Origin: an uncultured Blautia sp. | Lineage (GTDB): Bacteria > Bacillota > Clostridia > Lachnospirales > Lachnospiraceae | Assembly: GCA_938028845.1 (NCBI GenBank) | Contig: CALIZJ010000306.1 | Location: 1 to 20,818, forward strand | Direction of reading: 5' to 3' | DNA length: 20,818 nt | Part shown: piece by piece, positions 1 through 7,009 of the stretch | Layout of the letters: each line of letters starts with the position of its first letter | Position numbering within the stretch: position 1 is the stretch's first letter | Position numbers and translations under genes: made by a program | Notes under the pieces: model-generated | What the model was told of the DNA's origin: nothing | Seen by the model: only the letters and a program-made list of their open reading frames with translations | The model's database searches: none

Positions 1-223
1 CAAAGGTATGGTCCCAGTGCCAGTGTGTCAAAACCGTAAAATCCGGAAGGGGCAGCCCTTTTTCCTTAAGCAGGGCGTAAAATTCCTCTACATGCAATTT
101 GGAATGTCCCGCGTCCACTGCAAGCCTGTATTTCTCTCCATATATGTAGCCAAGAGCCGGGCGGTCCCTCTCCTCTTCAAAAGAAGAAATCCATACTCTG
201 TCTGTAACTTTTTTCAGCTCCAT
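1..223 (-). CDS. Metallo-beta-lactamase-fold hydrolase, N-terminal part (cut by window edge)
   Basis: Only the first 74 codons are present; the rest lies beyond the left edge. The translation begins MELKKVTDRVWISSF and reaches the zinc-binding motif THWHWDHTF, which is the HxHxDH signature of the metallo-beta-lactamase superfamily. The preceding residues (LGYIYGEKYRLAVDAGHS) form the usual opening beta-sandwich strands ending in the D-x-G turn. There is no signal peptide, so the enzyme should be cytoplasmic. These hydrolases act on many substrates (thioesters, phosphodiesters, lactones, lactams), and the visible part does not allow a choice. Start: the ATG at 223 lies 7 nt after a GAGGGG ribosome binding site; another ATG two codons upstream is too close to it. 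It lies downstream of the DUF951 gene on the same strand, with a weak terminator-like hairpin between them. Confidence 0.85.
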   Translation of the reverse strand, partial: MELKKVTDRVWISSFEEERDRPALGYIYGEKYRLAVDAGHSKLHVEEFYALLKEKGLPLPDFTVLTHWHWDHTF

Positions 224-263
224 AACCATTCCCCCTCTTTTTCTTTAAGTGTTTAACTAAAAT

Positions 264-300
264 AAAGCCGGTATTTCTTATGCTATTTTTCCGGTTTTTT
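264..300 (-). terminator. Weak terminator-like hairpin after the DUF951 gene
   Basis: A CCGG/CCGG stem extended by A-T pairs (AAA...TTT, one bulged base) encloses about 19 AT-rich bases. It is followed on the minus strand by a T-rich run (TTTATTTT) and on the plus strand by seven T. The left arm in minus orientation overlaps the last codons of the DUF951 gene. The stem is short, so it may only partly separate that gene from the MBL-fold hydrolase. Confidence 0.4.
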
Positions 301-474
301 TAAATTCTTTGTATTTTTTTCCACCATAGTCCTGGGAACCATGATCTGCCTGCCGCAGCCGGTACATTTCAGACGAAAGTCCGCTCCCACACGAAGGATT
401 TCCCATTCTTTGCTTCCACAGGGATGTACTTTTTTTAATGTAACAATATCTCCGATTTCATAGAGAAGTCCCAT
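283..474 (-). CDS. DUF951 family small protein
   Basis: A 63-residue protein of the DUF951 family, found across Firmicutes and of unknown function. It shows the family hallmarks: a start like YEIGDIVTLKKVHPCGSKEW, then W-E-I-L-R-V-G-A-D, and a C-x2-C pair in KCTGCGRQIMVPR. The cysteines look like half of a small zinc-binding or nucleic-acid-binding fold, although family members have no established biochemical role. It is strongly basic at the C terminus. It begins 3 nt after the stop of the Sir2 gene, so the two are almost certainly cotranscribed and perhaps translationally coupled. The length is typical for the family. Confidence 0.9.
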   Translation of the reverse strand: MGLLYEIGDIVTLKKVHPCGSKEWEILRVGADFRLKCTGCGRQIMVPRTMVEKNTKNLKKPEK

Positions 475-477
475 AGT

Positions 478-1209
478 CTACTCTCCTCTCACAACAAGTT
501 TTGAAAACACCTCTCCGATAGGTGCCTGTATAAGAAGCTTTGCATATCTGTCCCTGGGAGTGGGGGCTTTATTTATCACTACCAGGTATTCTCCCCGAAA
601 ATAATCGATCAGGCTTGCCGCAGGATAAACGGCAAGGGAAGTTCCTCCGATGATCAGCACCTGGGCATTGGAAATTGCCCGGACAGATTCATTTAAAATA
701 TTCCCGTCAAGCCCCTCCTCATATAAGACCACATCCGGCTTAATCATCCCTCCGCAGGTACAGCGGGGAACACCCTGGGAATTTTTCATATAAGAAAAGT
801 CATAAAACTTTCCGCATTTCATACAGTAATTCCTGTATACACTCCCATGAAGCTCCAGCACTTTCCTGCTTCCTGCCATCTGGTGAAGATTATCGATATT
901 CTGGGTGATTACTGCTTTTAACTTACCCGTCTTTTCAAGCTCTGCCAGTTTCAGATGGGCAGCGTTAGGCTTGGCGGTATCGCAGAGCATCTTGTCCTGA
1001 TAAAATCGATAAAACTCCTCTGGATGGTGCATAAAAAACGTATGGCTTAAAATCGTTTCCGGAGGAAAATCATATTTTTGATTATACAGCCCGTCCTTAG
1101 AACGAAAATCCGGTATCCCGCTCTCTGTAGATACTCCCGCCCCTCCAAAGAAAACGATATTATCGTGCGCATCAATAATTTCCTGAAGCCTTGCAATCTC
1201 CTGTTCCAT
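478..1209 (-). CDS. Sir2-family NAD-dependent protein deacylase
   Basis: A 243-residue sirtuin that removes acetyl or other acyl groups from lysines in cytoplasmic proteins, using NAD+ and releasing nicotinamide and O-acyl-ADP-ribose. Visible motifs in order: the Rossmann NAD-binding loop GGAGVSTESGIPDFR (residues 22-36), TQNIDNLH (102-109), the catalytic histidine in ELHGS (H121), a zinc ribbon with C129, C132, C150 and C152, and the NAD-binding GGTSLAVYPA near residue 190. The second zinc pair is C-x-C (PRCTCGG) instead of the common C-x2-C. The size is normal for short bacterial sirtuins. The ATG lies 7 nt after a GGGAGGG ribosome binding site. It sits between the sortase and DUF951 genes on the same strand. 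The acyl specificity cannot be read from the sequence. Confidence 0.95.
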   Translation of the reverse strand: MEQEIARLQEIIDAHDNIVFFGGAGVSTESGIPDFRSKDGLYNQKYDFPPETILSHTFFMHHPEEFYRFYQDKMLCDTAKPNAAHLKLAELEKTGKLKAVITQNIDNLHQMAGSRKVLELHGSVYRNYCMKCGKFYDFSYMKNSQGVPRCTCGGMIKPDVVLYEEGLDGNILNESVRAISNAQVLIIGGTSLAVYPAASLIDYFRGEYLVVINKAPTPRDRYAKLLIQAPIGEVFSKLVVRGE

Positions 1210-1281
1210 AAAAAGTCCCTCCCTTTTTTATTTATCAGTAAAATCTGCTCTATAAATCTTCGCCTGCCTATATTTAAAAAC

Positions 1282-2100
1282 TCAGCTCTGCTGCACGGGC
1301 AGGGTATCTGAAAGCTTTCCCTGTACTACGAAGCGTGTCGCCTCATTTCCTGTACAGGTTGACAAAGTTACAATCCTGTCCTGAACCGTCAGCTCTCCAG
1401 GCGTCGTCTCAATTTCTGAATAGCTTACGATCTTATTTAAATACTCTGTAAATTCTTCTCCCGGCCCTTTAAACAATGTATATGTGTCACTGTTTACCGA
1501 GGTTGTATATGCAGAAATGATCTCGTAGCGATAATTATTCTGAGGGGTGAGGATCCAGAAATACTTACTCTTTTTATAGGTTTCCTCATTCTGTACAAAA
1601 TCTTTCAGATTTCCGAACATAGAACCGTTTTTCATATTATGTCCGTACACCAGTGTATTGCAGTCGCTGAAATCCCCGCTGTTCTCATAATCCACAAAGA
1701 TTGTCCCGGCGAAATTATAATTTCCTTCATATGTAGTATGAAGGTATTCTTCATTGTCTGTTCCATGGACCACAGGGTAGCTTATACCGTCAAGGGCTTC
1801 TATGTAGATCCATCCTACTACATCATCGTTTACGCTCTTAAGTGAGGCGAAATCCACATCAATGGGCGGTGTCAGGGTATTCTCAGGGCCAGCCGGCTCT
1901 GCGCTATCCGGGTCCCGCTCTGTAACTGCCATTTGTTCGATCTGGTTATATTCGTCTGTTCCCTTTTTATACTCTGTATAGATATGGTATAAGTTATATG
2001 CAGCATAGCAAAAGATTCCGATAGCCAGCACAAGTACCAGACTTAAAAGCACATCTCCCGCCTTGCTTTTTTTCTTTTTTTCTTTTCTTCTTTCTCCCAT
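1282..2100 (-). CDS. srtB: Class B sortase
   Basis: A 272-residue membrane-anchored cysteine transpeptidase that cleaves a C-terminal sorting signal on secreted proteins and joins them to the cell wall or to each other. A lysine/arginine-rich N terminus (MGERRKEKKKKSK) leads into one transmembrane segment at about residues 15-38, giving the type II topology of sortases. The catalytic residues are visible: H154 in LVYGHNMKNGSMFG, C249 in TLSTCTGNE and R256 in ATRFVVQGK. The TLSTC motif and the Y-G-H-N-M block fit class B. Start: the ATG is preceded by AAAGGAG at 7 nt spacing. A longer reading frame begins 16 codons upstream but has no comparable site. No substrate with a clear sorting motif is encoded in this window, so its partner must lie elsewhere. 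Confidence 0.93.
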   Translation of the reverse strand: MGERRKEKKKKSKAGDVLLSLVLVLAIGIFCYAAYNLYHIYTEYKKGTDEYNQIEQMAVTERDPDSAEPAGPENTLTPPIDVDFASLKSVNDDVVGWIYIEALDGISYPVVHGTDNEEYLHTTYEGNYNFAGTIFVDYENSGDFSDCNTLVYGHNMKNGSMFGNLKDFVQNEETYKKSKYFWILTPQNNYRYEIISAYTTSVNSDTYTLFKGPGEEFTEYLNKIVSYSEIETTPGELTVQDRIVTLSTCTGNEATRFVVQGKLSDTLPVQQS

Positions 2101-2161
2101 AATTCCACTCCTTTGTTTCATTATAATAACAGGCATTGTTTCTTGCAACCTGTTTCCGGTT

Positions 2162-2581
2162 TCAGATACCTGGTTTCTTTCCTTTTTTATCCGTAACCGG
2201 ACAGGATTTCCGGTATTCGCCTGATGTCTTGCCTGTCATTTCTTTAAAGGTTTTTCCAAAATAGGCGTTATTGGAAAAGCCTGCACGCAGTCCCACCTCC
2301 ATAACAGAAAGCGACGTAGTCTTCAGCAGCTTTTCCGCCATCTCAATGCGGTATTCCTTAAGATAGGCAAAAGGGGATTTGTGAATTGCTTCCTGAAAGC
2401 AGCGCAGACACTCTCTCTTGCTTATCAGCGCCGAACCGGCGATATCTTCCAGAGTAAGCTTTTCACTGTAATTTTCATGTATAAACGACATCATAGTCTG
2501 GATACGGTCCCGTTTTTCTGGTTTTCCTGAAACCTGATGGGAATCTACTTCACAGCTTTTCCCCGGCTCCTTTGGCAACAT
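2162..2581 (-). CDS. Short AraC-family DNA-binding protein lacking a sensor domain
   Basis: A 139-residue protein consisting almost entirely of an AraC/XylS-type double helix-turn-helix. Helices of the first HTH are in LTLEDIAGSALISKRECLRC and of the second in SVMEVGLRAGFSNNAYFGK, followed by the family F-K-E-M-T-G motif. Most AraC regulators are about 250-300 residues with an N-terminal cupin or other sensor domain; here only about 30 residues precede the HTH. The frame upstream of the ATG stays open for 17 codons to a TAA without an obvious start, and the ribosome binding site is weak, so the protein may be naturally short or the remnant of a longer one. A good sigma-A promoter sits about 80 nt upstream. 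The sortase gene starts 61 nt downstream on the same strand and may be cotranscribed. Confidence 0.85.
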   Translation of the reverse strand: MLPKEPGKSCEVDSHQVSGKPEKRDRIQTMMSFIHENYSEKLTLEDIAGSALISKRECLRCFQEAIHKSPFAYLKEYRIEMAEKLLKTTSLSVMEVGLRAGFSNNAYFGKTFKEMTGKTSGEYRKSCPVTDKKGKKPGI

Positions 2582-2630
2582 GATACTTAGTATATTGGAA
2601 TTGATAAAATATTTATAGTCGGTATTTACC

Positions 2631-2686
2631 TTTTATTTTTTCATTTTTGAGTATATAATTATATCATCAACCGATACCACTGTAAA
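2631..2686. promoter_or_regulatory. Overlapping divergent promoters for the AraC-like gene and the miniprotein
   Basis: The 10-bp palindrome TATAATTATA at 2654-2663 holds a -10 box for each strand. On the minus strand, TATAAT is preceded by TTTACA at 2681-2686 with exactly 17 bp spacing, a good promoter for the AraC-like gene. On the plus strand, TATAAT at 2654-2659 has a poor -35 (TTTTAT at 2631-2636, 17 bp). A weak -35 is typical of promoters that need an activator. The two -10 boxes share bases, so RNA polymerase cannot occupy both at once. The minus promoter is well supported; the plus promoter is inferred. Confidence 0.55.
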
Positions 2687-2706
2687 CTGACAAGGGGGAA
2701 TCGCAT

Positions 2707-2886
2707 TTGGTCTACGATACGTTTAAAAAACTCCAAGTATATCAGGAACTTCATCCCGAAGGAATAGATACGATCACACAAAATGACTATGAACAGATAT
2801 CAGAACTTCTTTCCCAGGCAGTCAAATATTACTACCCTGAGTATACTGCCCCAGACAGCTCCCCTTGTAAGCCTGACTATACCTAA
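2707..2886 (+). CDS. Hypothetical 59-residue protein with TTG start
   Basis: I do not recognise this protein. It begins at TTG with AGGGGG placed 7 nt upstream, an ideal Shine-Dalgarno position, and runs for 59 codons to TAA, 6 nt before a strong terminator. The sequence begins MVYDTFKKLQVYQELHPEG and ends CKPDYT. It is acidic and tyrosine-rich, is probably alpha-helical in the middle (NDYEQISELLSQAVKYYYPEY), and has no signal peptide, membrane segment or zinc motif apart from a single late cysteine. The non-ATG start makes it easy to miss. A dedicated promoter, ribosome binding site and terminator make it a complete small transcription unit, divergent from the AraC-like regulator. It could be a regulatory partner or target of that protein, which is inference only. 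Confidence 0.65.
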   Translation: MVYDTFKKLQVYQELHPEGIDTITQNDYEQISELLSQAVKYYYPEYTAPDSSPCKPDYT

Positions 2887-2892
2887 AATAAC

Positions 2893-2941
2893 AAAAACGG
2901 AATCTTTTAAAGTTTTCATACTTCCAAAAGATTCCGTTTTT
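2893..2941. terminator. Strong bidirectional intrinsic terminator
   Basis: Perfect 16-bp inverted repeat with arms at 2893-2908 and 2926-2941 (core ACGGAATCTTTT / AAAAGATTCCGT) around a 17-nt loop. Runs of T follow on the plus strand and a T-rich stretch follows on the minus strand. It ends the miniprotein transcript on the plus strand and the rhamnosidase transcript arriving from the other side. The 163 bases between the miniprotein and the rhamnosidase stop hold only this and two weak hairpins. Confidence 0.9.
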
Positions 2942-3049
2942 TTGTTATCTCACTGTGTTATTTTCACATTTAAGGGAAATTATGATTTCCTTTTCCCCAA
3001 TCCCTGGTCTTAGGGACAGGAGCCGGATTTTTCCTTTTCCGCTTACATT

Positions 3050-5209
3050 TTATCCCCAAAACGTATATTTTCCAGGTTTTACATGCTCTGTCCTTTCCCC
3101 AATGCAGATCGTACTTTCAGACGGCGTAGTAATCTCGTATTTAATCCGCCCATCCTGCCAGGTCCAGCGGGATTTTACCAGTCCTTTCCTGGTCTGGATG
3201 GATGCTTCCAGCCATTCCAGCCGTTCATCCGCCTTTGGCTCAATATGAATTTTTTCAAATCCAGGCGCGTCTTCCAGTACATGGATTCCTGCTGCCTCCT
3301 CATATACCCAGTCTGCGACAGCCCCATAAGCATAATGGTTAAAGGAGTTCATATCCGTACTCCAAAATTCTCCATTCTCCATGATTCCATCCCAGTGCTC
3401 CCAGATCGTCGTGGCGCCTTTTTCTACAGAATACAGCCAGGAAGGATATTCCTTTCTAAGAAGCAGCGTGTAAGCCAGCTTTGTATGACCGTATCTGCTC
3501 AGAACATGAAGGATGTAAGGAGTACCTACAAAACCGGTGCGCATCTGGCATCCGTCCTTCTGGATCAAATCTGCCAGTTCATCTGCCGCTTTCTGCTTGT
3601 CCAAAGCCAGATTAAACCAGATTGCAAGAATATACTCTGTCTGTGTTTTATAAACCGGATACGTTTTCCGGAAAGTCTCCACAATCTTCTGATATAAAGC
3701 TTCATAGGCGGACACATCTTCCTCCAGCACCTTTCCTGCCTTGATCACCAGCTCTGTGGAATATGCATAAAATGCAGAGGCAATAAAATCCTCCCGGGAA
3801 GATCCCTTATAACTTCCCACCGGAGCGTCCAGTCCCAGCCAGTCCCCGAAATGCTCTCCCCCGGTCCAAAGATATTCGTCTTTCGTAGCACCGGTAATAT
3901 AGTCCACCCATTTCTTCATGCTTTCAAACTGGTCTTTAAGTACCTCTTTATCACCGTAGGTAAGATACACCTGCCACGGACAGATCGCAGCCGCATCCCC
4001 CCAGGCAGCGCTTGGTGCTCCATCCGGAAGATAATCCGGAATTACCTGTCCCACAGCTCCGTCACTTCTCTGCTCTGCCGCAAGATCATGAAGCCATTTT
4101 TTATAAAATTTCTCTGTATCGTAATTATAGCTGGCAGCTTTGATAAACACCTGGGCATCCCCTGTCCATCCAAGCCTCTCGTCTCTTTGAGGGCAGTCTG
4201 TAGGTACATCCACAAAGTTGCCCTTCTGTCCCCAGAAGATGTTGGAAAAGAGCTGGTTCAGCCCTGCATCTGAGCAGCGAAGCCGTCCGGTCTGTTTCAT
4301 ATTTGAATATACCACGATCGCGGAAAACTGTTCCGGCTTTGCCTCTCCTGGAAATTCTTCCAGCTTTATGTAACGGAAGCCAAAAAAGGTAAGCTGCGGA
4401 TGCCAGGTCTGCAGGCCGTCTTTACAGGTATAGACAAGCTCTGCCTTGGCGCTGCGGTAATTTGCATTGTAGAAATTTCCATTTTGATCCAGCACTTCTC
4501 CATGAAGGATCTTTACCCGCTCTCCTGCTTTTGCATTTACAGTAAATTCCACATATCCCGTTACTTCCTGACCGAAATCCACTACCCTTTCTCCTGCGGG
4601 AGTGGTGAAAACAGATTTTGCTCCTACCCTCTCCATTTCCCGAATTTCCTCACCCTCCTGGGGGATCAGGATATCCCAGGGTCCGTCAAACTCTGCTGCC
4701 TGCACCCATCCATCTACAGAATAAGACGCGTCAAAAGTTTCTCCATCATAGATTTCGCTGAAACGGATCTGGCTCTCTGCACAGCACCATGTGCTGTCTG
4801 TAGGGATGCTCTCCTTTGTTCCATCCTCATAGGTCAGCGAAAGCTCCCCAAGGAGTCCTGTCCTTCGGTTCATCCTCCGGATCCTGTCCTCAGTCATCTG
4901 CCATCCAGGCATACTGGAACTGTACCATCCCTTTCCCAGGGTAACCGTCAGTTCATTTTCTCCTTTCAGTAATCCTGTCACGTCGTATTTCTGGTACTGC
5001 AGACGTTTTTCGTACACAGTCCAGCCCGGAGCAAGCACATACTCTCCTACACGGCTGCCGTTTAACCTTGCCTCATAAACACCCAGCGCAGTCAGATAAA
5101 GCACCGCCGATTTTACTGGTCTTTCTGTCTTCCATTTCTTTTGAAATACCGGACAGATATCCCCCATGTCCTTTTCAGGACGTATCCATTTTCCACTCCA
5201 TTCTTTCAT
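3050..5209 (-). CDS. Alpha-L-rhamnosidase, glycoside hydrolase family 78
   Basis: A 719-residue enzyme that hydrolyses terminal alpha-L-rhamnose from plant glycosides or rhamnose-containing polysaccharide fragments, with inversion. The N-terminal beta-sandwich carbohydrate module is at about residues 35-100 (ALGVYEARLNGSRVGEYVLA). The (alpha/alpha)6 catalytic domain runs from about 310 to 640, with the acidic family motif DVPTDCPQRDERLGWTGDAQ (334-353; D338, D343, E344, D351) and the second acidic site in TIWEHWDG (E604). A C-terminal beta domain follows. It is shorter than the common 850-950 residues because the fibronectin-like module before the N-terminal sandwich is absent. There is no signal peptide, so it should act in the cytoplasm on imported glycosides. 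The start ATG follows GGAGGG by about 10 nt. No transporter is adjacent; it forms its own transcription unit. Confidence 0.95.
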   Translation of the reverse strand: MKEWSGKWIRPEKDMGDICPVFQKKWKTERPVKSAVLYLTALGVYEARLNGSRVGEYVLAPGWTVYEKRLQYQKYDVTGLLKGENELTVTLGKGWYSSSMPGWQMTEDRIRRMNRRTGLLGELSLTYEDGTKESIPTDSTWCCAESQIRFSEIYDGETFDASYSVDGWVQAAEFDGPWDILIPQEGEEIREMERVGAKSVFTTPAGERVVDFGQEVTGYVEFTVNAKAGERVKILHGEVLDQNGNFYNANYRSAKAELVYTCKDGLQTWHPQLTFFGFRYIKLEEFPGEAKPEQFSAIVVYSNMKQTGRLRCSDAGLNQLFSNIFWGQKGNFVDVPTDCPQRDERLGWTGDAQVFIKAASYNYDTEKFYKKWLHDLAAEQRSDGAVGQVIPDYLPDGAPSAAWGDAAAICPWQVYLTYGDKEVLKDQFESMKKWVDYITGATKDEYLWTGGEHFGDWLGLDAPVGSYKGSSREDFIASAFYAYSTELVIKAGKVLEEDVSAYEALYQKIVETFRKTYPVYKTQTEYILAIWFNLALDKQKAADELADLIQKDGCQMRTGFVGTPYILHVLSRYGHTKLAYTLLLRKEYPSWLYSVEKGATTIWEHWDGIMENGEFWSTDMNSFNHYAYGAVADWVYEEAAGIHVLEDAPGFEKIHIEPKADERLEWLEASIQTRKGLVKSRWTWQDGRIKYEITTPSESTICIGERTEHVKPGKYTFWG

Positions 5210-5258
5210 TTTTCCAAACCCTCCAACTTATCATTTTCTTTTAATTATAAGTTGCTTT

Positions 5259-5287
5259 ATTATACCATTTCCCATAAATCCGGAACA
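5259..5287 (-). promoter_or_regulatory. Promoter of the rhamnosidase gene
   Basis: A consensus TATAAT at 5259-5264 is preceded by TGG, giving an extended -10 (TGnTATAAT). At 17 bp spacing the -35 hexamer is TGTTCC, a poor match, which fits either an extended -10 promoter or one that needs an activator. The predicted transcript starts about 45 nt before the ATG. No operator palindrome is obvious beside it. Confidence 0.55.
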
Positions 5288-5348
5288 TGGAAAATCCAGT
5301 CTTTTTTCTGAACTTTCCATAGAAAATAAAAGCCCCCCGGTCAAAAAG

Positions 5349-5380
5349 AAAAGACCTGGAAAATTTCCTCCAGATCTTTT
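5349..5380. terminator. Intrinsic terminator after the initiator tRNA
   Basis: A 12-bp stem with one G-U pair (AAAAGACCTGGA / TCCAGATCTTTT) and an 8-nt loop begins 14 nt downstream of the tRNA 3' end. On the minus strand it is followed by TTTTCTTTTT. The tract is also T-rich on the other strand. Confidence 0.8.
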
Positions 5381-5393
5381 TTCTAAAAATCAA

Positions 5394-5467
5394 TAGCGGG
5401 AGCAGGATTTGAACCTGCGGCCTTCGGGTTATGAGCCCGACGAGCTTCCAGACTGCTCCACCCCGCG
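5394..5467 (-). tRNA. Initiator tRNA-fMet (CAU)
   Basis: A 74-nt cloverleaf. The acceptor arm starts CGCGGGG and the anticodon loop is CTCATAA (anticodon CAU). The T arm is GCAGG-TTCAAAT-CCTGC. Initiator identity is shown by three consecutive G-C pairs at the base of the anticodon stem (TCGGG/CCCGA), an A11-U24 pair in the D stem (GAGC/GCTC), and no Watson-Crick pair at position 1-72. Here the 1-72 mismatch is C-U, whereas C-A is the usual one. The discriminator is A73 and CCA is not encoded (the gene is followed by TTG), so CCA must be added enzymatically. It is a single-gene unit with its own promoter and terminator. Confidence 0.95.
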
Positions 5468-5504
5468 TCATTTTCTCTTTTCTTTATTTTATGATGATAT
5501 TTAT

Positions 5505-5533
5505 ATTATATTCCTGTTTTTTGTATTTGTCAA
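5505..5533 (-). promoter_or_regulatory. Consensus sigma-A promoter of the initiator tRNA
   Basis: TTGACA at 5528-5533 and TATAAT at 5505-5510 on the minus strand are separated by exactly 17 bp, a perfect housekeeping promoter. The predicted start lies about 30 nt upstream of the mature tRNA 5' end, leaving a short AT-rich leader for RNase P removal. Confidence 0.85.
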
Positions 5534-5655
5534 TGTTTTAGCCCAAATGTTATCTGATATTGTCGAAATTTTCTATTTTCTTATCATTCTTTTTAAGATA
5601 TCCTTTTTAAATCTTTGTGAATTTTATATCATAATATTATTTTTCTGGTTTTTTA

Positions 5656-5684
5656 TTGCAAACCCCAATGATTATCAGTAAAAT
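5656..5684 (+). promoter_or_regulatory. Probable promoter of the phosphofructokinase gene
   Basis: TTGCAA at 5656-5661 and TAAAAT at 5679-5684 are 17 bp apart (4/6 and 5/6 matches to consensus). The transcript would start near 5691, about 12 nt before the AAGGAGG ribosome binding site. The surrounding intergenic stretch is very AT-rich, so other promoter-like matches occur; this is the best placed. Confidence 0.45.
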
Positions 5685-5714
5685 ATTTTTAACATAAAGC
5701 ACAAGGAGGTATTT

Positions 5715-6947
5715 ATGGCAAAAAAGAATCTGATCGTGGGGCAGTCCGGAGGTCCTACAGCAGTCATTAACAGCAGCCTTTACGGAGTGATCCGTGAAGG
5801 GCTGGCACATCCGGAAGAAATCGGGCGGGTATATGGAATGGTCAATGGCATTGAAGGCTTTTTAAAGGGTGCCTTTTTAGATTTTAAAGAAGCCATTCCC
5901 AGCGAAAAGCTGTCTTGGCTGAAACACACACCCGGCGCTTACCTTGGTTCCTGCCGCTATAAACTTCCGGAATCTTTAGAAGATCCGGTCTATCCTCTCT
6001 TATTCCAGAAATTTGAGGAAATGAATATCGGCTGGTTTTTCTATATCGGCGGGAATGACTCCATGGACACAGTAAGCAAACTTTCCAGATATGCAGCCAG
6101 TATCCAAAGTACGATCCGTGTGATCGGCCTGCCTAAAACCATTGACAATGACCTTGTTCACACTGACCATACGCCCGGCTATGGAAGCGCAGCTAAATAT
6201 GTTGCTTCCACTGTTCGGGAAATCGTTCTGGATGCCAGTGTATATGAAAAAAAGTCTGTCACTATCGTGGAGATCATGGGGCGTCACGCGGGCTGGTTAA
6301 CCGCAGCCAGTGCCCTCGCCCGGAAATATCCTGGAGATAATCCTTTTTTCATCTACCTTCCGGAAATCCCCTTTGACACAGATGCCTTTCTTGAAAGGAT
6401 CCAGCAGGCTTTTTTTAAAAGCTGCAGCATAGTCGTCTGTGTTTCAGAAGGCATTCATGACAAAAACGGAACTTTTATCTGCGAATATGATACTTCTGTG
6501 GGAGTTGATTCCTTCGGACATAAGATGCTCACCGGATGTGGAAAATACCTGGAAAATCTTGTACGGAAACGTCTGGGGGCAAAGGCGCGCTCCGTTGAGC
6601 TGAATGTAAACCAGCGCTGCAGTTGTTCCCTTCTCTCCGCCACGGACCAGAAAGAAGCCATACAGGCGGGAGTTTACGGCGTACAGGCCGCCCTTAAAGG
6701 CGAAACAGGAAAAATGGTCTCCTTCCTCCGTACCCAGGATGAACAGGGCAATTATCTTGTAAAATGCTGCCTTAAGGATGTAAATGCCATCTGCAATGCA
6801 GAGAAACAATTTCCTGCCTGCTGGATCACCCCTGACGGCTCGGATGTGACTCAGGAATTTATCCAGTACGCCCTTCCTCTTATTCAGGGCAAAGCAGACG
6901 TTCCTCTTGGCAGGGACGGGCTTCCCGCCTTTGTTTATCGAAAGTAA
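5715..6947 (+). CDS. pfp: 6-phosphofructokinase, probably pyrophosphate-dependent
   Basis: A 410-residue enzyme of glycolysis that phosphorylates fructose 6-phosphate to fructose 1,6-bisphosphate in the cytoplasm. The phosphoryl-donor loop begins LIVGQSGGPTAVINSS (6-21). Two positions known to set donor choice carry the PPi-type residues. Aspartate occupies the place of the ATP-type glycine in GGNDSMDT (D115), and lysine is in the catalytic motif PKTIDND (K141, with D144 and D146). The ATP enzyme of E. coli has glycine at both. The sugar-binding motif MGRHAGW is also visible. PPi use is therefore inferred; some relatives use both donors. AGGAGG lies 5 nt before the ATG. The gene stands alone on the plus strand and converges with the permease gene over a shared terminator. 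Confidence 0.92.
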   Translation: MAKKNLIVGQSGGPTAVINSSLYGVIREGLAHPEEIGRVYGMVNGIEGFLKGAFLDFKEAIPSEKLSWLKHTPGAYLGSCRYKLPESLEDPVYPLLFQKFEEMNIGWFFYIGGNDSMDTVSKLSRYAASIQSTIRVIGLPKTIDNDLVHTDHTPGYGSAAKYVASTVREIVLDASVYEKKSVTIVEIMGRHAGWLTAASALARKYPGDNPFFIYLPEIPFDTDAFLERIQQAFFKSCSIVVCVSEGIHDKNGTFICEYDTSVGVDSFGHKMLTGCGKYLENLVRKRLGAKARSVELNVNQRCSCSLLSATDQKEAIQAGVYGVQAALKGETGKMVSFLRTQDEQGNYLVKCCLKDVNAICNAEKQFPACWITPDGSDVTQEFIQYALPLIQGKADVPLGRDGLPAFVYRK

Positions 6948-6966
6948 GATTTACCCTCTGGCCACT

Positions 6967-7005
6967 AAAAAACTCCGGGACAGAAATTTCCGCCCGGAGT
7001 TTTTT
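6967..7005. terminator. Bidirectional terminator between convergent genes
   Basis: Perfect 13-bp inverted repeat (AAAAAACTCCGGG / CCCGGAGTTTTTT, arms 6967-6979 and 6993-7005) with a 13-nt loop. A T run follows in both directions. It serves the phosphofructokinase on the plus strand and the permease, whose stop codon is 5 nt away, on the minus strand. Confidence 0.92.
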
Positions 7006-7009
7006 ATAT

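Noticed and set aside
8..256. Plus-strand 82-codon frame at the left edge
   Set aside because: The opposite strand encodes the HxHxDH motif and strands of a metallo-beta-lactamase fold with a good ribosome binding site.
3083..4972. Several plus-strand open frames of 140-204 codons opposite the rhamnosidase
   Set aside because: They are antisense to a clearly coding gene with family motifs, resemble no protein family, and lack ribosome binding sites.
5241..5471. Minus-strand open frame of 76 codons covering the tRNA
   Set aside because: It reads through the whole initiator tRNA, its terminator and the rhamnosidase promoter; its sequence is a translation of the tRNA.
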